From: Mycolicibacterium moriokaense | Lineage (GTDB): Bacteria > Actinomycetota > Actinomycetes > Mycobacteriales > Mycobacteriaceae | Length of the DNA: 64,000 nucleotides | NCBI RefSeq assembly: GCF_003201655.1 | Contig: NZ_QJJU01000002.1 | Location: 1-64,000, forward strand | Direction: 5' to 3' | In this document: in pieces, positions 39,579 to 50,564 of the stretch | Position numbering within the stretch: position 1 is the stretch's first letter | How the letters are laid out: every line of letters starts with the position of its first letter | The notes under the pieces: generated by a model | What the model saw: only the letters and a program-made list of their open reading frames with translations | What the model was told of the DNA's origin: nothing | The model's database searches: none | Translations under genes and position numbers: made by a program

Positions 39579-41045
39579 ATGAATCTGCCGGCACTGCCCG
39601 ACCTGCGCGCCGCCGGGAATCCGTCGGGACCCGCGGTGGCGGACGACTACACGGACCTGAACAACTCCCAGTTTCTTGCCGCCGTCCAGCGCGCGGCCTC
39701 GTCGCTGCGCGGTCAGGGCGTATCGGCAGGCGACGTCGTGGCCATCATGCTGCCCAACACCGCCGGTTTCGTCGTGTCGCTGTTCGCGGCGTGGCGCATC
39801 GGCGCGGCAGTCACCCCGATCAACCCCTCCCTCACCGCCACCGAGGTGAGCTATCAGGTCTCCGACGCCGCTGCCAGGGTGCTGATCGCCGACGCCGCGC
39901 CGAAATTCGATGCCGGTGCACCTGTTGTCACCACGCGCGAGCTTGACCTCGGGGAGCCCACACCCGGGCTCCTGAACGCTCCGCAGTACCCCGACAACGG
40001 GCTGGCGCTGCTCATCTACACAAGCGGCACGACCGGACGTCCGAAGGGCGTCATGCTCGACCACGCGAATCTGAATGCCATGTGCGCAGCGGTGATCGAC
40101 GGCTTCGAGATGACCCAAGACGACCACAGCCTGCTGATCCTGCCGCTGTTCCACGTCAACGGCATCGTGGTCGGCACGCTCTCGCCGCTGCTGGCCGGTG
40201 GCCGGTCGACCATCGCAGGCCGGTTCAAGGCGGACACGTTCTTCGACCGGATCGAACGGAGCGGTGCGACGTATTTCTCAGCAGTGCCAACGATTTACAC
40301 GATGCTGTGCGGGTTGCCTGCCGACATGAAGCCCGACACCTCCTCAGTGCGGTTCGCCGTATGTGGTGCCGCGCCTGCCAGCGTCGAACTGCTCGAGGCG
40401 TTCGAATCCCGTTACGGCATCCCGATCATCGAGGGGTACGGGCTGTCGGAAGGGTCGTGCGCGAGCACGGTCAACCCGCTGTCGGGTAAGCGCAAGGCGG
40501 GGACGGTGGGCCTGCCCCTTCCCGGCCAGACGATCCGGTTGATCGACGCGTCGGGCAACTCGGTGCCCGACGGCGAGGCCGGCGAGGTTGTCATCAAGGG
40601 CGCGAATGTCATGCGCGGCTATCTCAACCGGCCCGAGGAAACCGCGACAACCATCGTCGACGGGTGGCTGCATACGGGTGACGTCGGGCGGTTCGACGAG
40701 GACGGCTACCTGGTCCTCGTCGACCGGGCCAAGGACATGATCATCCGCGGCGGCGAAAACATCTATCCCCGTGAGATCGAGGCCGTGGCCCACGGGCTGC
40801 CCCAGATCGCCGAGGCCGCGGTCGTCGGACGCACGCACCCGGTCTACGGCGAGGAGCCGGTGCTGTTCGTGTCGCTGCATCCCGGCGCCGCGCTGGATGC
40901 AGCCGCGATCCGCGAGCACCTGCGCGGCTCGTTGTCGAAATACAAACTGCCGGTCGAGATCACGATCATGGACGACCTGCCCAAGAACGCCGTCGGCAAG
41001 ATCGCCAAACCTGAGTTGCGCAAGCGCCTCGTCGAAACACGTTGA
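39579..41045 (+). CDS. Acyl-CoA ligase (FadD/AMP-binding family)
   Basis: 488 residues from ATG 39579, with GAGGAG eight bases upstream. The P-loop-like motif IYTSGTTGRPKGVMLDH, EGYGLSE and the hinge/core GWLHTGDVGRFDEDGYL and GENIYPREIE are all present, as is the C-terminal catalytic lysine in KNAVGKIAKPELR. It activates a carboxylic acid to the CoA ester through an adenylate. First gene of a four-gene operon. Confidence 0.92.
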   Translation: MNLPALPDLRAAGNPSGPAVADDYTDLNNSQFLAAVQRAASSLRGQGVSAGDVVAIMLPNTAGFVVSLFAAWRIGAAVTPINPSLTATEVSYQVSDAAARVLIADAAPKFDAGAPVVTTRELDLGEPTPGLLNAPQYPDNGLALLIYTSGTTGRPKGVMLDHANLNAMCAAVIDGFEMTQDDHSLLILPLFHVNGIVVGTLSPLLAGGRSTIAGRFKADTFFDRIERSGATYFSAVPTIYTMLCGLPADMKPDTSSVRFAVCGAAPASVELLEAFESRYGIPIIEGYGLSEGSCASTVNPLSGKRKAGTVGLPLPGQTIRLIDASGNSVPDGEAGEVVIKGANVMRGYLNRPEETATTIVDGWLHTGDVGRFDEDGYLVLVDRAKDMIIRGGENIYPREIEAVAHGLPQIAEAAVVGRTHPVYGEEPVLFVSLHPGAALDAAAIREHLRGSLSKYKLPVEITIMDDLPKNAVGKIAKPELRKRLVETR

Positions 41046-41081
41046 AAACAACACCCGTCAGATCGCAAAGGAGCGTCAATC

Positions 41082-42872
41082 ATGGGATTCACCAAACCGG
41101 AACTGCCCGACGTAGACCCGGACACTTTCATGCAGAAGCCGCTCATGGAGCGGATGCAGATCCTCGCCACCGATTGGGTGGACAACGGATTCGGGTCGCC
41201 CAAGATGGTGCACACCATCTACATCGCGAAGTTGGTCTTCCTCTACGCGCTCGGCGGCATCTTGGTGGCGACTCTGACCTCCGGGCTTTCGCCGCTTCAT
41301 GTCTCGCAGTGGTGGAACCAGCCCATCGTCTACGAGAAGGCCGTTCTGTGGACGGTGCTTCTTGAGTTGATCGGCGTCGCCGGATCGTGGGGTCCGCTCG
41401 CAGGCAAGGTCAAGCCGATGACCGGTGGCATCCTGTTCTGGGCGCGGCCGGGCACCATCCGGCTGCGGCCATGGAAGTGGGTGCCGTTCACCAATGGCGA
41501 CCGACGGACCTGGCTCGACGTCGGTCTGTACATCGTGCTGATGGTCAGCGTGGCCATACCGCTGTTTTCGCCTGGCGTGCACAGCGATTCATTGTCAGCG
41601 GCAATGCCCGGCATCGCGTCGGGTCTGGTCAATCCGACGCTGCTGATCGCGCCGATGGTACTGCTGGTGGTGATGGGATTGCGGGACAAGATCGTATTCC
41701 TCGCAGCACGTGGTGAGCAGTACCTCCCGGCGCTGATCATGTTCGCCGTCTTCCCGTTCGTGAACATGATCATCGCGCTGAAGCTGTTGATCGTGGTGGT
41801 CTGGGTCGGCGCGGGAGTTTCGAAGCTGGGGCTGCACTTCACCAACGTCATCCCGCCGATGGTCAGCAACAGCCCGTTCATTCCGTTCAAGTGGTTGAAG
41901 CGCGCGCACTACCGCAACTACCCCGACGACCTGCGGCCCTCGCACCTCGCGTCGTTCATGGCCCACGTGCCGGGCAGCGTTGTGGAGATCCTGGCGCCAC
42001 TGGTGCTGCTGTTCTCGACGAACAAGTGGGTAACGCTGGTCGCCGTGGTGATCATGGTGTGCTTCCACCTATTCATCATCTCGACCTTCCCGCTCGCGGT
42101 ACCGCTGGAATGGAACGTGCTTTTCGCTTACGCGACGATCTTCCTGTTCCTCGGCTTCCCGGCCGGGAACGGTTATTCCGTGTTCGACATGAACCCGGCC
42201 TGGTTGGCACTCGTCGTCGTCGCCGCGCTGCTGTTCTACCCGATTCTCGGCAACTTCCGGCCCGACAAGGTGTCATTCCTGCCATCGATGCGGCAGTACG
42301 CAGGCAACTGGGCATCCGCGGTGTGGGCCTTCGCCCCCGGCGCCGAAGCCAAGCTGAACAAGGTGACGCGCACTGCCAAGAATCAGGTCGACCAGTTCAT
42401 CGACTTCGGCTACGAACCAAAGTGGGCGGATGTCACGATGCAGCGGGTGATCTCATGGCGCACCATGCACAGCCAGGGCCGGGGCCTGTTTTCAGTACTG
42501 CTGAAGAACCTCCCGGACATCGACACCAGATCCGTTCGCGAGGGTGAGTTCGTCTGCAACTCCCTGATCGGGTTCAACTTCGGCGACGGTCACCTGCACG
42601 ACGCCAACATGATCGCGGCCGTTCAGCGCGAGGCGGCGTTCGAGCCGGGCGAGCTCATCGTCGTCTGGGTCGAGTCGCAGGCCTGGGGCAGCAACGTCCA
42701 GCACTACAAGGTGATCGATGCGGCGCTCGGCGTGATCGAGCGCGGCACATGGAAGGTCACCGACGCCGTCGCCGAGCAGCCCTGGCTGCCCAACGGCCCG
42801 ATCCGCACCGAGGTGACCTGGTCGCTCTCCGCCAGGAAGCCCGCAGGTCACGATCACGGCGCGCTGGCATGA
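41082..42872 (+). CDS. DUF3556 transmembrane protein
   Basis: 596 residues. About ten spans lie within 45-400. The C-terminal about 180 residues are soluble (DTRSVREGEFVCNSLIGFNF, GELIVVWVESQAWGSN). This is the layout of the mycobacterial DUF3556 proteins, of unknown function, often near lipid-metabolism genes. It begins 36 bases after the ligase and overlaps the next ATG. Confidence 0.85.
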   Translation: MGFTKPELPDVDPDTFMQKPLMERMQILATDWVDNGFGSPKMVHTIYIAKLVFLYALGGILVATLTSGLSPLHVSQWWNQPIVYEKAVLWTVLLELIGVAGSWGPLAGKVKPMTGGILFWARPGTIRLRPWKWVPFTNGDRRTWLDVGLYIVLMVSVAIPLFSPGVHSDSLSAAMPGIASGLVNPTLLIAPMVLLVVMGLRDKIVFLAARGEQYLPALIMFAVFPFVNMIIALKLLIVVVWVGAGVSKLGLHFTNVIPPMVSNSPFIPFKWLKRAHYRNYPDDLRPSHLASFMAHVPGSVVEILAPLVLLFSTNKWVTLVAVVIMVCFHLFIISTFPLAVPLEWNVLFAYATIFLFLGFPAGNGYSVFDMNPAWLALVVVAALLFYPILGNFRPDKVSFLPSMRQYAGNWASAVWAFAPGAEAKLNKVTRTAKNQVDQFIDFGYEPKWADVTMQRVISWRTMHSQGRGLFSVLLKNLPDIDTRSVREGEFVCNSLIGFNFGDGHLHDANMIAAVQREAAFEPGELIVVWVESQAWGSNVQHYKVIDAALGVIERGTWKVTDAVAEQPWLPNGPIRTEVTWSLSARKPAGHDHGALA

Positions 42873-44281
42873 CAACCGCCATCGTCGTGGGGGCCGGGCC
42901 GAACGGCCTGGCCGCCGCGGTCGCCCTCACCAAGGCAGGCGTTCAGGTCACCGTCCTGGAAGCCGCCGACGAGATTGGAGGGGGCACGCGCACCAGCGAG
43001 GCGATCATCCCCGGCCTCCTGCACGACCACTGCTCGGCGATCCACCCGATGGCCGTGGGCTCACAGTTCCTCAGCGGCCTCGGCCTCGATCGCTACGGCC
43101 TGTCCTGGCGCCTCCCGGAGATCGACTGCGTCCACCCGCTCGACGGGGGCAGCGCGGGCGTGCTTTACCGCTCGGTCGAGGCCACCGCCGCCGGGCTGGG
43201 CGTCGACGGCAGGCGGTGGCGGGCTCTGTTCGGCAGGACGTCGGCCAACTTCGATGCGCTTGCCGAGGACATCATGGGCCCGCTGCTGCGGATGCCCCAT
43301 CATCCGTTGACGCTGGCCAGGTTTGGTGCGCCGACGGTGCTGCCCGCCTCAACACTTGCCCGCTGGTTTCGCACCCCGGAGACCCAGGGATTGTTCGGAG
43401 GTGTTGCGGCGCATGCCTTTCGGCCGTTGCACTACCCGATGACGTCGGCGATCGGGCTTGGCATTCTCACCGCGGGACACCGCCACGGATGGCCCGTTGC
43501 GGCGGGCGGGTCGCAGTCGATCACCAACGCCCTGGCGACACTGCTGACCGACCTCGGGGGCAAGATCGAAACGGGCACCCGGATCGAGACGGTCTCACAG
43601 TTGCCGGACGCCGATGTAACGATGTTCGATCTGTCGCCCGAGGCCGTCGCAGGCATACTCGGCGACCGCCTGCCATCGCGGGTTTCGCGCGCCTACACGC
43701 GATTTCGCCAGGGGCCCGGTGCTTTCAAGGTGGACTTTGCGGTGGAGGGTGGCGTCCCGTGGATCAACCCTTCGGCTAAGGCGGCAGGCACCGTCCACGT
43801 CGTCGGCAACTACGCGGAGCTCGCCGCTACCGAGCGCGATATCCACGCCGGGCGCATGCCCGAGCGGCCGTTCGTGTTGCTCGGTCAGCAGTACCTCGCC
43901 GACCCACAACGGTCGGTCGGGAATGTCCACCCGGTGTGGACGTACGCGCATGTGCCGAACGGATTCTCGGGCGACGCGACCGAGGCGATCATCGCCCAGA
44001 TCGAGCGATTCGCCCCTGGCTTCCATGACCGGATCGTCGGGATGACAGTCCGAACGACCACCCAAATGGCCACCTACAACCCGAATTACGTCGGCGGCGA
44101 CATCATGACCGGCTCCAAGGACATCCTCCAACTCACGTTCGGGCCTCGGATCACGCTGTCGCCCTACAGGATCGGCATTCCCGGCATGTACATCTGCTCG
44201 GCGGCAACACCGCCGGGCCCTGGCGCCCACGGCATGTGCGGCGCCAACGCCGCAGAAGTCGCTCTCTCCGAACTCATCTAG
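42869..44281 (+). CDS. FAD-dependent oxidoreductase (phytoene-desaturase-like)
   Basis: 470 residues. The dinucleotide fold VVGAGPNGLAAAVALTKAG opens the chain, with EAADEIGGGTRT as the second FAD motif and GPGAHGMCGANAAEVAL as the C-terminal FAD contact. CrtI-like NAD(P)/FAD proteins desaturate or isomerise hydrophobic substrates. The substrate is unknown here. ATGA overlap with the DUF3556 gene couples translation. Confidence 0.88.
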   Translation: MTTAIVVGAGPNGLAAAVALTKAGVQVTVLEAADEIGGGTRTSEAIIPGLLHDHCSAIHPMAVGSQFLSGLGLDRYGLSWRLPEIDCVHPLDGGSAGVLYRSVEATAAGLGVDGRRWRALFGRTSANFDALAEDIMGPLLRMPHHPLTLARFGAPTVLPASTLARWFRTPETQGLFGGVAAHAFRPLHYPMTSAIGLGILTAGHRHGWPVAAGGSQSITNALATLLTDLGGKIETGTRIETVSQLPDADVTMFDLSPEAVAGILGDRLPSRVSRAYTRFRQGPGAFKVDFAVEGGVPWINPSAKAAGTVHVVGNYAELAATERDIHAGRMPERPFVLLGQQYLADPQRSVGNVHPVWTYAHVPNGFSGDATEAIIAQIERFAPGFHDRIVGMTVRTTTQMATYNPNYVGGDIMTGSKDILQLTFGPRITLSPYRIGIPGMYICSAATPPGPGAHGMCGANAAEVALSELI

Positions 44282-44301
44282 AACACCAAGGAGTTTTCAT
44301 C

Positions 44302-45144
44302 ATGACCGACGTACTGGAATCCGCACCGCAACAATCGAATCCGGCTGCTACTGACAAACTTGCTGGCCGCGTTGCCTTCGTCACCGGCGGCACCCGCGGC
44401 ATCGGCGCGGCGATCGCATACAGCCTTGCCTGCCAGGGTGCGACCGTCGCGGTGGGCTACAACCGTGACAGCGGCAGCGCTGAGCGATTTGTCGCCGACC
44501 TGATGACGAAGACCCAGCCTCACGGGGCGTCGGCGTCCGCGCACCAGGGCAATGTCGGCGCCCCCGGCGACTGCCGCCGCACGATCGACGAAGTCATCGG
44601 CACGCACGGACGCCTCGACATCCTGGTCAACAACGCAGGCATCACCATGGACAAGACCGTCGCCGCGATGACAGAGGACGACTGGCACAGCGTGCTGGCC
44701 GTCAACCTCTCTGGCGCCTTCTTCCTCTGCCAGGCCGCGCTGGCCCACATCGTCGAGCGAGGGAGCGGGCGCATCGTCAACGTGTCCTCCGTCGTCGGAG
44801 AAACGGGCAACATCGGCCAAGCCAACTACGCCGCCTCGAAGTCCGGGCTCTTCGGGCTGACCAAGACGCTGGCCAAGGAAGCCGCCTACCAGCTGGCCAA
44901 ATCCGGCAAGCACACCGACGACGGAATCGGAATCACCGTCAACACGGTCACACCAGGCCTGATCGAAACGGAGATGACCGCGGACATCCCCGAGAAGGTG
45001 ATGGCGAAGCTGACCAGCCAGATCCCCGTCGGCCGCGCAGGCAGGCCGGAAGAAGCCGCGCGAGTGGTTCACTTCCTCGCCGCCGACGCTTCGTCCTACA
45101 TCACCGGCCAGGTGTGGAGTGTCAACGGTGGAATGGACATGTGA
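44302..45144 (+). CDS. Short-chain dehydrogenase, acetoacetyl-CoA/3-oxoacyl reductase type
   Basis: 280 residues with AAGGAG before the ATG. NADPH site TGGTRGIGAAIA, NNAGI, catalytic Ser in NVSSVVGETGN and YAASK. The NNAGITMDKTVAAMTEDDWH stretch is typical of PhaB/FabG4-like reductases. It could supply (R)-3-hydroxyacyl-CoA to the polymer synthase at 33790, which makes a PhaB role plausible. A 20-residue N-terminal extension precedes the usual start. Confidence 0.87.
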   Translation: MTDVLESAPQQSNPAATDKLAGRVAFVTGGTRGIGAAIAYSLACQGATVAVGYNRDSGSAERFVADLMTKTQPHGASASAHQGNVGAPGDCRRTIDEVIGTHGRLDILVNNAGITMDKTVAAMTEDDWHSVLAVNLSGAFFLCQAALAHIVERGSGRIVNVSSVVGETGNIGQANYAASKSGLFGLTKTLAKEAAYQLAKSGKHTDDGIGITVNTVTPGLIETEMTADIPEKVMAKLTSQIPVGRAGRPEEAARVVHFLAADASSYITGQVWSVNGGMDM

Positions 45145-45215
45145 GCCGGGCAAGGATTCGCGTCCTCGGCAGGCGCCTGCGGCGTTATCGTGACGATCGA
45201 GGATGGTGACCGTCG

Positions 45216-48200
45216 ATGGGCGACGTCGATTCGCATGCGACGCAGCGGGGTCTGGCTCCTGAGATCCCCGCGGAACTGCGCGGCGCGGGATTCGACGACG
45301 TCACCGAGATAGGACACGGCGGATTCGGCGTTGTGTACCGCTGCGTCCAGACGTCACTGGATCGCACGGTGGCCGTCAAGGTGTTGAGTTCTGACCTGGA
45401 CCCCGAGAACGTCGACCGTTTCATGCGCGAACAGCGCGCGATGGGCCGCCTTTCGGGACACCCCCACATCGTCCAGATCCTGGAGGTCGGTAAGACCGCG
45501 AGCGGCAGGCCGTTCATCGTGTTGCCGTACCACGCCAAGGATTCGCTCGAGGCGGTGATCCGCAAGCACGGACCGCTCGACTGGAGCGAGGCACTGAGCA
45601 TCTGCGTCAAACTCGCAGGTGCGCTTGACGCCGCTCATCAGGTCGGGACGTTGCATCGCGACGTCAAGCCTGCCAACATCCTGCTGACCGATTACGGCGA
45701 ACCCCAGCTGACCGATTTCGGCATCGCCAGGATCGCTGGCGGGTTCCAGACCGCCACCGGGGTCATCACCGGTTCGCCCGCTTTTACGGCGCCCGAAGTG
45801 CTCGAGGGCGCGACGCCGACGGAACTGTCCGACGTGTATTCCCTTGGCGCAACGCTATTCTGCGCGCTCACCGGACATGCGGCATACGAGCGCCGCAGCG
45901 GCGAAAAGGTCGTTGCCCAGTTTCTGCGAATCACGTCACAGCCCATACCGGATCTGCGAGAGCACGGTCTGCCCGACGATGTGGCCGCGATCATCGAACG
46001 GGCCATGTCCCGCGACCCAACCGATCGTCCAGCAGGCGCGGCGCAGTTCGGCAACGAGCTTCGCGAGACCCAACGCGGCAGCGGCGTCGCAGTCGATGAG
46101 ATGGCCCGACCCGTGAATCTTGGCGTGGAGCGCCGCGAATCGACCGGGGTGTGGCAGGCACCTCGGCGCGAAAACACGCTGACCCCGACACCGCCGACGC
46201 CTGCGACGAAGTACCGTCCCCCTGTCGCAGCACGGGCGTTGTTGCCCCGCGACAGGCTGACCGAGATGCTGCGCGCAGGCGGTCGGCGACGGCTCGTCCT
46301 CATTCACGCACCGTCCGGATTCGGCAAGAGCACCCTCGCCGCGCAGTGGCGCGAAGCCCTCGTGCACGACGGCGTTGCGGTCGGTTGGCTGACGATCGAC
46401 GATGACGACAACAACGCGGTCTGGTTCCTCGTCCACCTGCTGGAGTCGATCCGGCGGGTCCGACCCGAACTCGCCGCATCGTTGTGCCAGGTACTCGAGG
46501 AGCACGGCGACGATGCGGGCCGCTATGTGTTGACCTCGCTGATCGACGAGATACACGAGAAGGACGACCGGATCGCGCTCGTGATCGATGACTGGCAGCG
46601 AGTTTCGGACGCCGGCACCACGGCCGCGCTCGGCTTCCTGCTCGAGCACGGGTGCCACCATCTGCAGATCATCGTGACTAGCTGGTCGCGCTCTGGATTG
46701 CCGGTGAGCAAGCTAAGCATCAAGGATGAAATAGTCGAGATAGATGGCAGTTCATTGCGTTTCGACGAGACCGAAGCGCAATCGTTCCTCAATGATATCG
46801 GCGGATTGAAGCTGTCGGCTGCCGATGTGAATGCGCTGACGACCTCGACCGACGGCTGGGCCGCCGCGTTGCAGCTCGCCACTTTGTCGCTGCGCGCAGG
46901 CGCCGACGCCGAGCGTCTGATGAGCGGACTGTGTGGCGCGAACGACGTCATCTGCGAGTTCCTCGCCGAAAATGTCCTCGACACGCTGGAACCGGAGTTA
47001 GCCGAGTTCATGCTGGCCACCTCGGTCAGCGGGCGCACCTGTGGCGAGTTGGCATCCGTGCTGGCCCAGACAGCGCGCGGACAGGCGATGCTCGAGGAAG
47101 TCGAGCGTCGCGGGTTGTTCCTACAGCGAGTTGACAGCGATCCGGGTTGGTTTCGGTACCACCAGATGTTCGCGGACTTTCTGCGTCGTCGACTCGAGCG
47201 AGACCGGCCTCACGGGATCGGGCCACTTCACCGCTGTGCGTCTTCATGGTTCGCCGAACACGGATATCTCAGCGAGGCCGTCGACCACGCACTGGCGGCC
47301 GGCGATCCGGGGCACGCAGTTCAGTTGGTCGAAGAGGATGAAACCCGACTGCTCGAACAGTCCAAGATGACCACCCTGCTCGGGATCATCGACAAGCTGC
47401 CGCCGCGCGTGGTGGCGTTGCGGCCACGTCTGCAACTCAACCTCGCCTGGGCGCATATCCTTCTGCAGCACTCGGCGCCTGCCAACGCCGCCCTTAACCG
47501 GTTCGAGGCGGCGGTGGACGGCGCGGAGCCCTCAGAGACGGCGCGGGCGGAGCTACGAGCGGAAGCCGACGTGGTGCGCGGTGTTGCGGAGATACTCGCC
47601 GACCGGGTCGACGGCGTGGACGCGCTTGTCGCTGAGGCGATGTCGCGTCCCGACACGCTGCATCCGCGGGTGGCGGGGGTGGCGGGAAACGTCGCGGCGT
47701 TCGCGGCGATTTACCGATTCGAATTCGATGAGGCCCACCGGCTGCTGGAATGGGCGGCACCATATCAGGAGATGATGGGACCATTCGCCCGCGTGTACGC
47801 CTGCTGCTACGGCGGTATCGCCGCGAGATATCAGCTCGACGTCGAGCGCGCCCTGATGTGTTTTCGTGAGGCCTGTGAGCTCGGTGCGCAAGTCGGACCG
47901 CATTCGCACGCTGCGCTGCTTGCCAGCGCGCTGCTCGGCCAGATGCTGTACGAGACCGGCGAGTTGACCGAAGCCATGCGCCTTCTGGACGAGAGCTATC
48001 AACTCGGAGCCGAGGGCGGTGGCGTCGACTGCCTGGTGGCAAGGTATGTCGTAGGCGCGAGAATCAAAGCGGCTCATGGTGATCGCGGATCGGCGGTCGA
48101 TCACCTTACTGCCGGGATGAAGACCGCAGACCAATTGCGGATGCCACGTCTAGCGGCGGCGATCAACAACGAGCGGATCCGACTCGGCATCGATATGCCG

Positions 48201-48530
48201 CGGGCCGACGTCGAGCGACTGCTGTCTTCCCGCAACATCCCTCGCGACGACGGGATCGCCACGATGACAGCCGAACTCGACGAGGACTCCGGCATCCGGA
48301 TCTTGCTCGCAAGCGATTCCGACGATGACCGTGAGCACGCTTATCGGCGGGCGGGTGAGCTGCTCGCCGGAATCGACAGTGAGCGCCGACCATTGGCGGG
48401 TCTGAACGCACGGCTGCTGCGTACCGAGACGCTTGCGGCTACCGGCAGAGCCGATGAAGCGCGCGCTGAACAGGCCGATGTCGAGTCGCAATTGGCTGGA
48501 GTAGGGCTGGTCACGGCAGCTTGGCGATGA
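45216..48530 (+). CDS. pknK: PknK-type Ser/Thr kinase fused to a MalT-like STAND ATPase
   Basis: 1104 residues, against 1110 in M. tuberculosis PknK. The kinase domain (about 25-285) has GHGGFGVV, Lys55, HRDVKPAN (Asp149) and DFG (Asp167). The activation-loop Thr179 and Thr181 fall at the numbers reported as autophosphorylated in PknK. A linker rich in Pro/Thr leads to the STAND ATPase with P-loop APSGFGKST (365-373), then TPR-like helical repeats. No LuxR helix-turn-helix is visible at the end. In M. tuberculosis PknK controls VirS and the mymA operon. Here the neighbours are lipid genes instead. Its 3' end overlaps hemQ by 20 bases. Confidence 0.92.
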   Translation: MGDVDSHATQRGLAPEIPAELRGAGFDDVTEIGHGGFGVVYRCVQTSLDRTVAVKVLSSDLDPENVDRFMREQRAMGRLSGHPHIVQILEVGKTASGRPFIVLPYHAKDSLEAVIRKHGPLDWSEALSICVKLAGALDAAHQVGTLHRDVKPANILLTDYGEPQLTDFGIARIAGGFQTATGVITGSPAFTAPEVLEGATPTELSDVYSLGATLFCALTGHAAYERRSGEKVVAQFLRITSQPIPDLREHGLPDDVAAIIERAMSRDPTDRPAGAAQFGNELRETQRGSGVAVDEMARPVNLGVERRESTGVWQAPRRENTLTPTPPTPATKYRPPVAARALLPRDRLTEMLRAGGRRRLVLIHAPSGFGKSTLAAQWREALVHDGVAVGWLTIDDDDNNAVWFLVHLLESIRRVRPELAASLCQVLEEHGDDAGRYVLTSLIDEIHEKDDRIALVIDDWQRVSDAGTTAALGFLLEHGCHHLQIIVTSWSRSGLPVSKLSIKDEIVEIDGSSLRFDETEAQSFLNDIGGLKLSAADVNALTTSTDGWAAALQLATLSLRAGADAERLMSGLCGANDVICEFLAENVLDTLEPELAEFMLATSVSGRTCGELASVLAQTARGQAMLEEVERRGLFLQRVDSDPGWFRYHQMFADFLRRRLERDRPHGIGPLHRCASSWFAEHGYLSEAVDHALAAGDPGHAVQLVEEDETRLLEQSKMTTLLGIIDKLPPRVVALRPRLQLNLAWAHILLQHSAPANAALNRFEAAVDGAEPSETARAELRAEADVVRGVAEILADRVDGVDALVAEAMSRPDTLHPRVAGVAGNVAAFAAIYRFEFDEAHRLLEWAAPYQEMMGPFARVYACCYGGIAARYQLDVERALMCFREACELGAQVGPHSHAALLASALLGQMLYETGELTEAMRLLDESYQLGAEGGGVDCLVARYVVGARIKAAHGDRGSAVDHLTAGMKTADQLRMPRLAAAINNERIRLGIDMPRADVERLLSSRNIPRDDGIATMTAELDEDSGIRILLASDSDDDREHAYRRAGELLAGIDSERRPLAGLNARLLRTETLAATGRADEARAEQADVESQLAGVGLVTAAWR

Positions 48531-49203
48531 GTTCCTCCGGGCTCACTCGCGGGCCGGTGAAGAAGGGCGTCTCCTCGCGGACGTGGCGGCGCGCGTCGGT
48601 ATAGCGCAGCTTCCACATCAACTCGACGATGCGGGCAAGGTCGGGGCCCTCGAACGCCAAGATCCACTCGTAGTCGCCGAGGGCGAACGCCGGAACCGTG
48701 TTGGCACGTACGTCGGGGTACTCGCGTCCCGCCATGCCGTGCTCGACCAGCATCTTGCGCCGTTCGTCGTCGGGCAGCAGGTACCAGTCCAGCGACCGAA
48801 CGAATGGGTACACGCAGAGGTAGTCGCCCGGCTCCTCACCAGCGATGAACGCAGGCACGTGGCTCTTGTTGAACTCGGCTGGCCGGTGCAGCGCGACGAC
48901 GCTCCACACCGGGTCGCTGGCAAGCCCGAGCGCGGTGCGACGGAACGCCGAATAGGTGGCCTGCAGGTCCTCCACTCGTTCGGCGTGGGTCCAGATCATG
49001 AAGTCGGCGTCGGCGCGGAAGCCCGCGACGTCGTAGAGACCGCGGACGACGACGCCCTTGTCTTCCTGCTGCTTGAGGAACGTCGCGGTCTCGTCGACCA
49101 CGGCCGCGCGCTCGTCCCCCAATGCCTCGGGTTGCACGGAGAAGACCGAGATCATCATGTATCTGGTCATCGAGTTGAGGGTGTCGTAGTCGAGCTTGGC
49201 CAT
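48511..49203 (-). CDS. hemQ: Coproheme decarboxylase HemQ (chlorite dismutase family)
   Basis: 230 residues. Last step of the coproporphyrin-dependent heme route of actinobacteria: two oxidative decarboxylations of coproheme to heme b. Tyr132 ([10 protein letters not shown]) fits the reactive tyrosine and His155 (EHGMAGREY) the heme ligand. It lies five bases after hemY in the hemE-hemY-hemQ operon and matches Rv2676c. Confidence 0.95.
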   Translation of the reverse strand: MAKLDYDTLNSMTRYMMISVFSVQPEALGDERAAVVDETATFLKQQEDKGVVVRGLYDVAGFRADADFMIWTHAERVEDLQATYSAFRRTALGLASDPVWSVVALHRPAEFNKSHVPAFIAGEEPGDYLCVYPFVRSLDWYLLPDDERRKMLVEHGMAGREYPDVRANTVPAFALGDYEWILAFEGPDLARIVELMWKLRYTDARRHVREETPFFTGPRVSPEELIAKLP

Positions 49204-49208
49204 GCCTT

Positions 49209-50564
49209 CTATCGTGCCACGCCCGCGGTGACCAGCGACGCCGCAGCCCCGGTGGCCGCGCCCACACAGGCGGGCACCCCGATGCCGTCGAGGTAGCCAC
49301 CCGCAACGGCCAGCGTGGGCGGCAAACCTGCCCGTAGCTCGGCCACCAGTTCCGGATGGCCCGGCCCGTACTGGGGCATCGCGTCGATCCAGCGATGCAC
49401 GTGGCAGTCGACGGGCTCGACGTTGACGCCGAACACCGCGGCCAGGTCCTGCGAGGCCCGCGACAGCAGATCCTCGTCGCCGGCGCTGCGGGCGATATCG
49501 TCGCCGAACCGGCCGTACGACAGCCGCACCAGCTCCACGTTTCCGCGCCGCCCCCATTTGCGGCTCGACAGCGTGATCGCCTTGGCGCGCAACCGTTCTC
49601 CGGTCGCCACCAACACACCGGACTGCTCTGGCAGCGGGGTGCCGCCCGGCAATGCCAGCGCCACCAATGCCGTGGACGCGACCGCGATGCGGCGCGCAGC
49701 CGCCGCGGTCCGCGGTGCCACTCCCCCGATCAGAATCGGCAGCTGCGGCGCAGGGACGGCCAACACCGCCGCGTCGGCGAGCCAGCGCTGCCCCTCGTCG
49801 TCGACCAGCTCCCATCCCCGCGGCGCACGTTTGACCTGTCCGACGGTCACCTGCGCCCACCGGATACCTGCCCTGCGGACGAGCTCGTCGACCAGCACCG
49901 TGTATCCACCATCGACGGCGCCGAACACCGATCCGTTCAGCGGGGGTGGTAGCGCGTCGCGCACCGCGTCGGTCAGGTTGCGCGCACCCCGGTCCAGCGC
50001 CGCTGCCAGCGTCGGAGCGGCCGACCGCAGACCGATCGTGGCCGCTGACCCGGCGTAGACGCCCGCCAACAGCGGGTCCACCGAGCGGGTCACCACCTGC
50101 TCGCCGAATCGGTCGCGGACCACGTCCGCCACCGACGGGTCGGCGCCGGGCTGCCAGGAGAACGGGCGGGTGCGTTCGCCGAGCATCCACTCGATCGTGG
50201 CGTCGTCGACCAGCCCAGTCAGCGTCAGCGGGTCCGCCGGGATGCCCTGCAGGGTGCCGATCGGCATTTCGTACAGCCGACGCTGGCTGTAGATCAGAGG
50301 CCGTGCGCCGGTGGTTCCGATCTGCCTGTCCGCCAGACCCAACTCGGCAAGCAGCGCAGGCACCTCGGGTCGGCGAGCGATGAACGCCTCAGCGCCGACG
50401 TCCAGCGGCTGGCCACCGATCCGCTCGGTGCGCAGCACGCCGCCAAGCCGGTCGGCGGGGTCGAACACCGTGATAGTCGCGTCCGGCCCCGCAGCAACTC
50501 TCAGCCGGTAAGCCGAGACCAGGCCCGAAATCCCGCCCCCCACAACGGCATACGACACACTCAT
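49209..50564 (-). CDS. hemY: Coproporphyrinogen/protoporphyrinogen III oxidase
   Basis: 451 residues from ATG 50564, which overlaps the hemE stop (ATGA). The FAD fold [15 protein letters not shown] starts the chain and the C-terminal FAD motif is [20 protein letters not shown]. In actinobacteria this enzyme makes coproporphyrin III for HemQ's pathway. Matches Rv2677c. Confidence 0.94.
   Translation of the reverse strand: MSVSYAVVGGGISGLVSAYRLRVAAGPDATITVFDPADRLGGVLRTERIGGQPLDVGAEAFIARRPEVPALLAELGLADRQIGTTGARPLIYSQRRLYEMPIGTLQGIPADPLTLTGLVDDATIEWMLGERTRPFSWQPGADPSVADVVRDRFGEQVVTRSVDPLLAGVYAGSAATIGLRSAAPTLAAALDRGARNLTDAVRDALPPPLNGSVFGAVDGGYTVLVDELVRRAGIRWAQVTVGQVKRAPRGWELVDDEGQRWLADAAVLAVPAPQLPILIGGVAPRTAAAARRIAVASTALVALALPGGTPLPEQSGVLVATGERLRAKAITLSSRKWGRRGNVELVRLSYGRFGDDIARSAGDEDLLSRASQDLAAVFGVNVEPVDCHVHRWIDAMPQYGPGHPELVAELRAGLPPTLAVAGGYLDGIGVPACVGAATGAAASLVTAGVAR

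Noticed and set aside
38056..39582. 508-codon plus-strand frame opposite the second PucR gene
   Set aside because: Shadow of a gene with an unmistakable C-terminal helix-turn-helix on the other strand.
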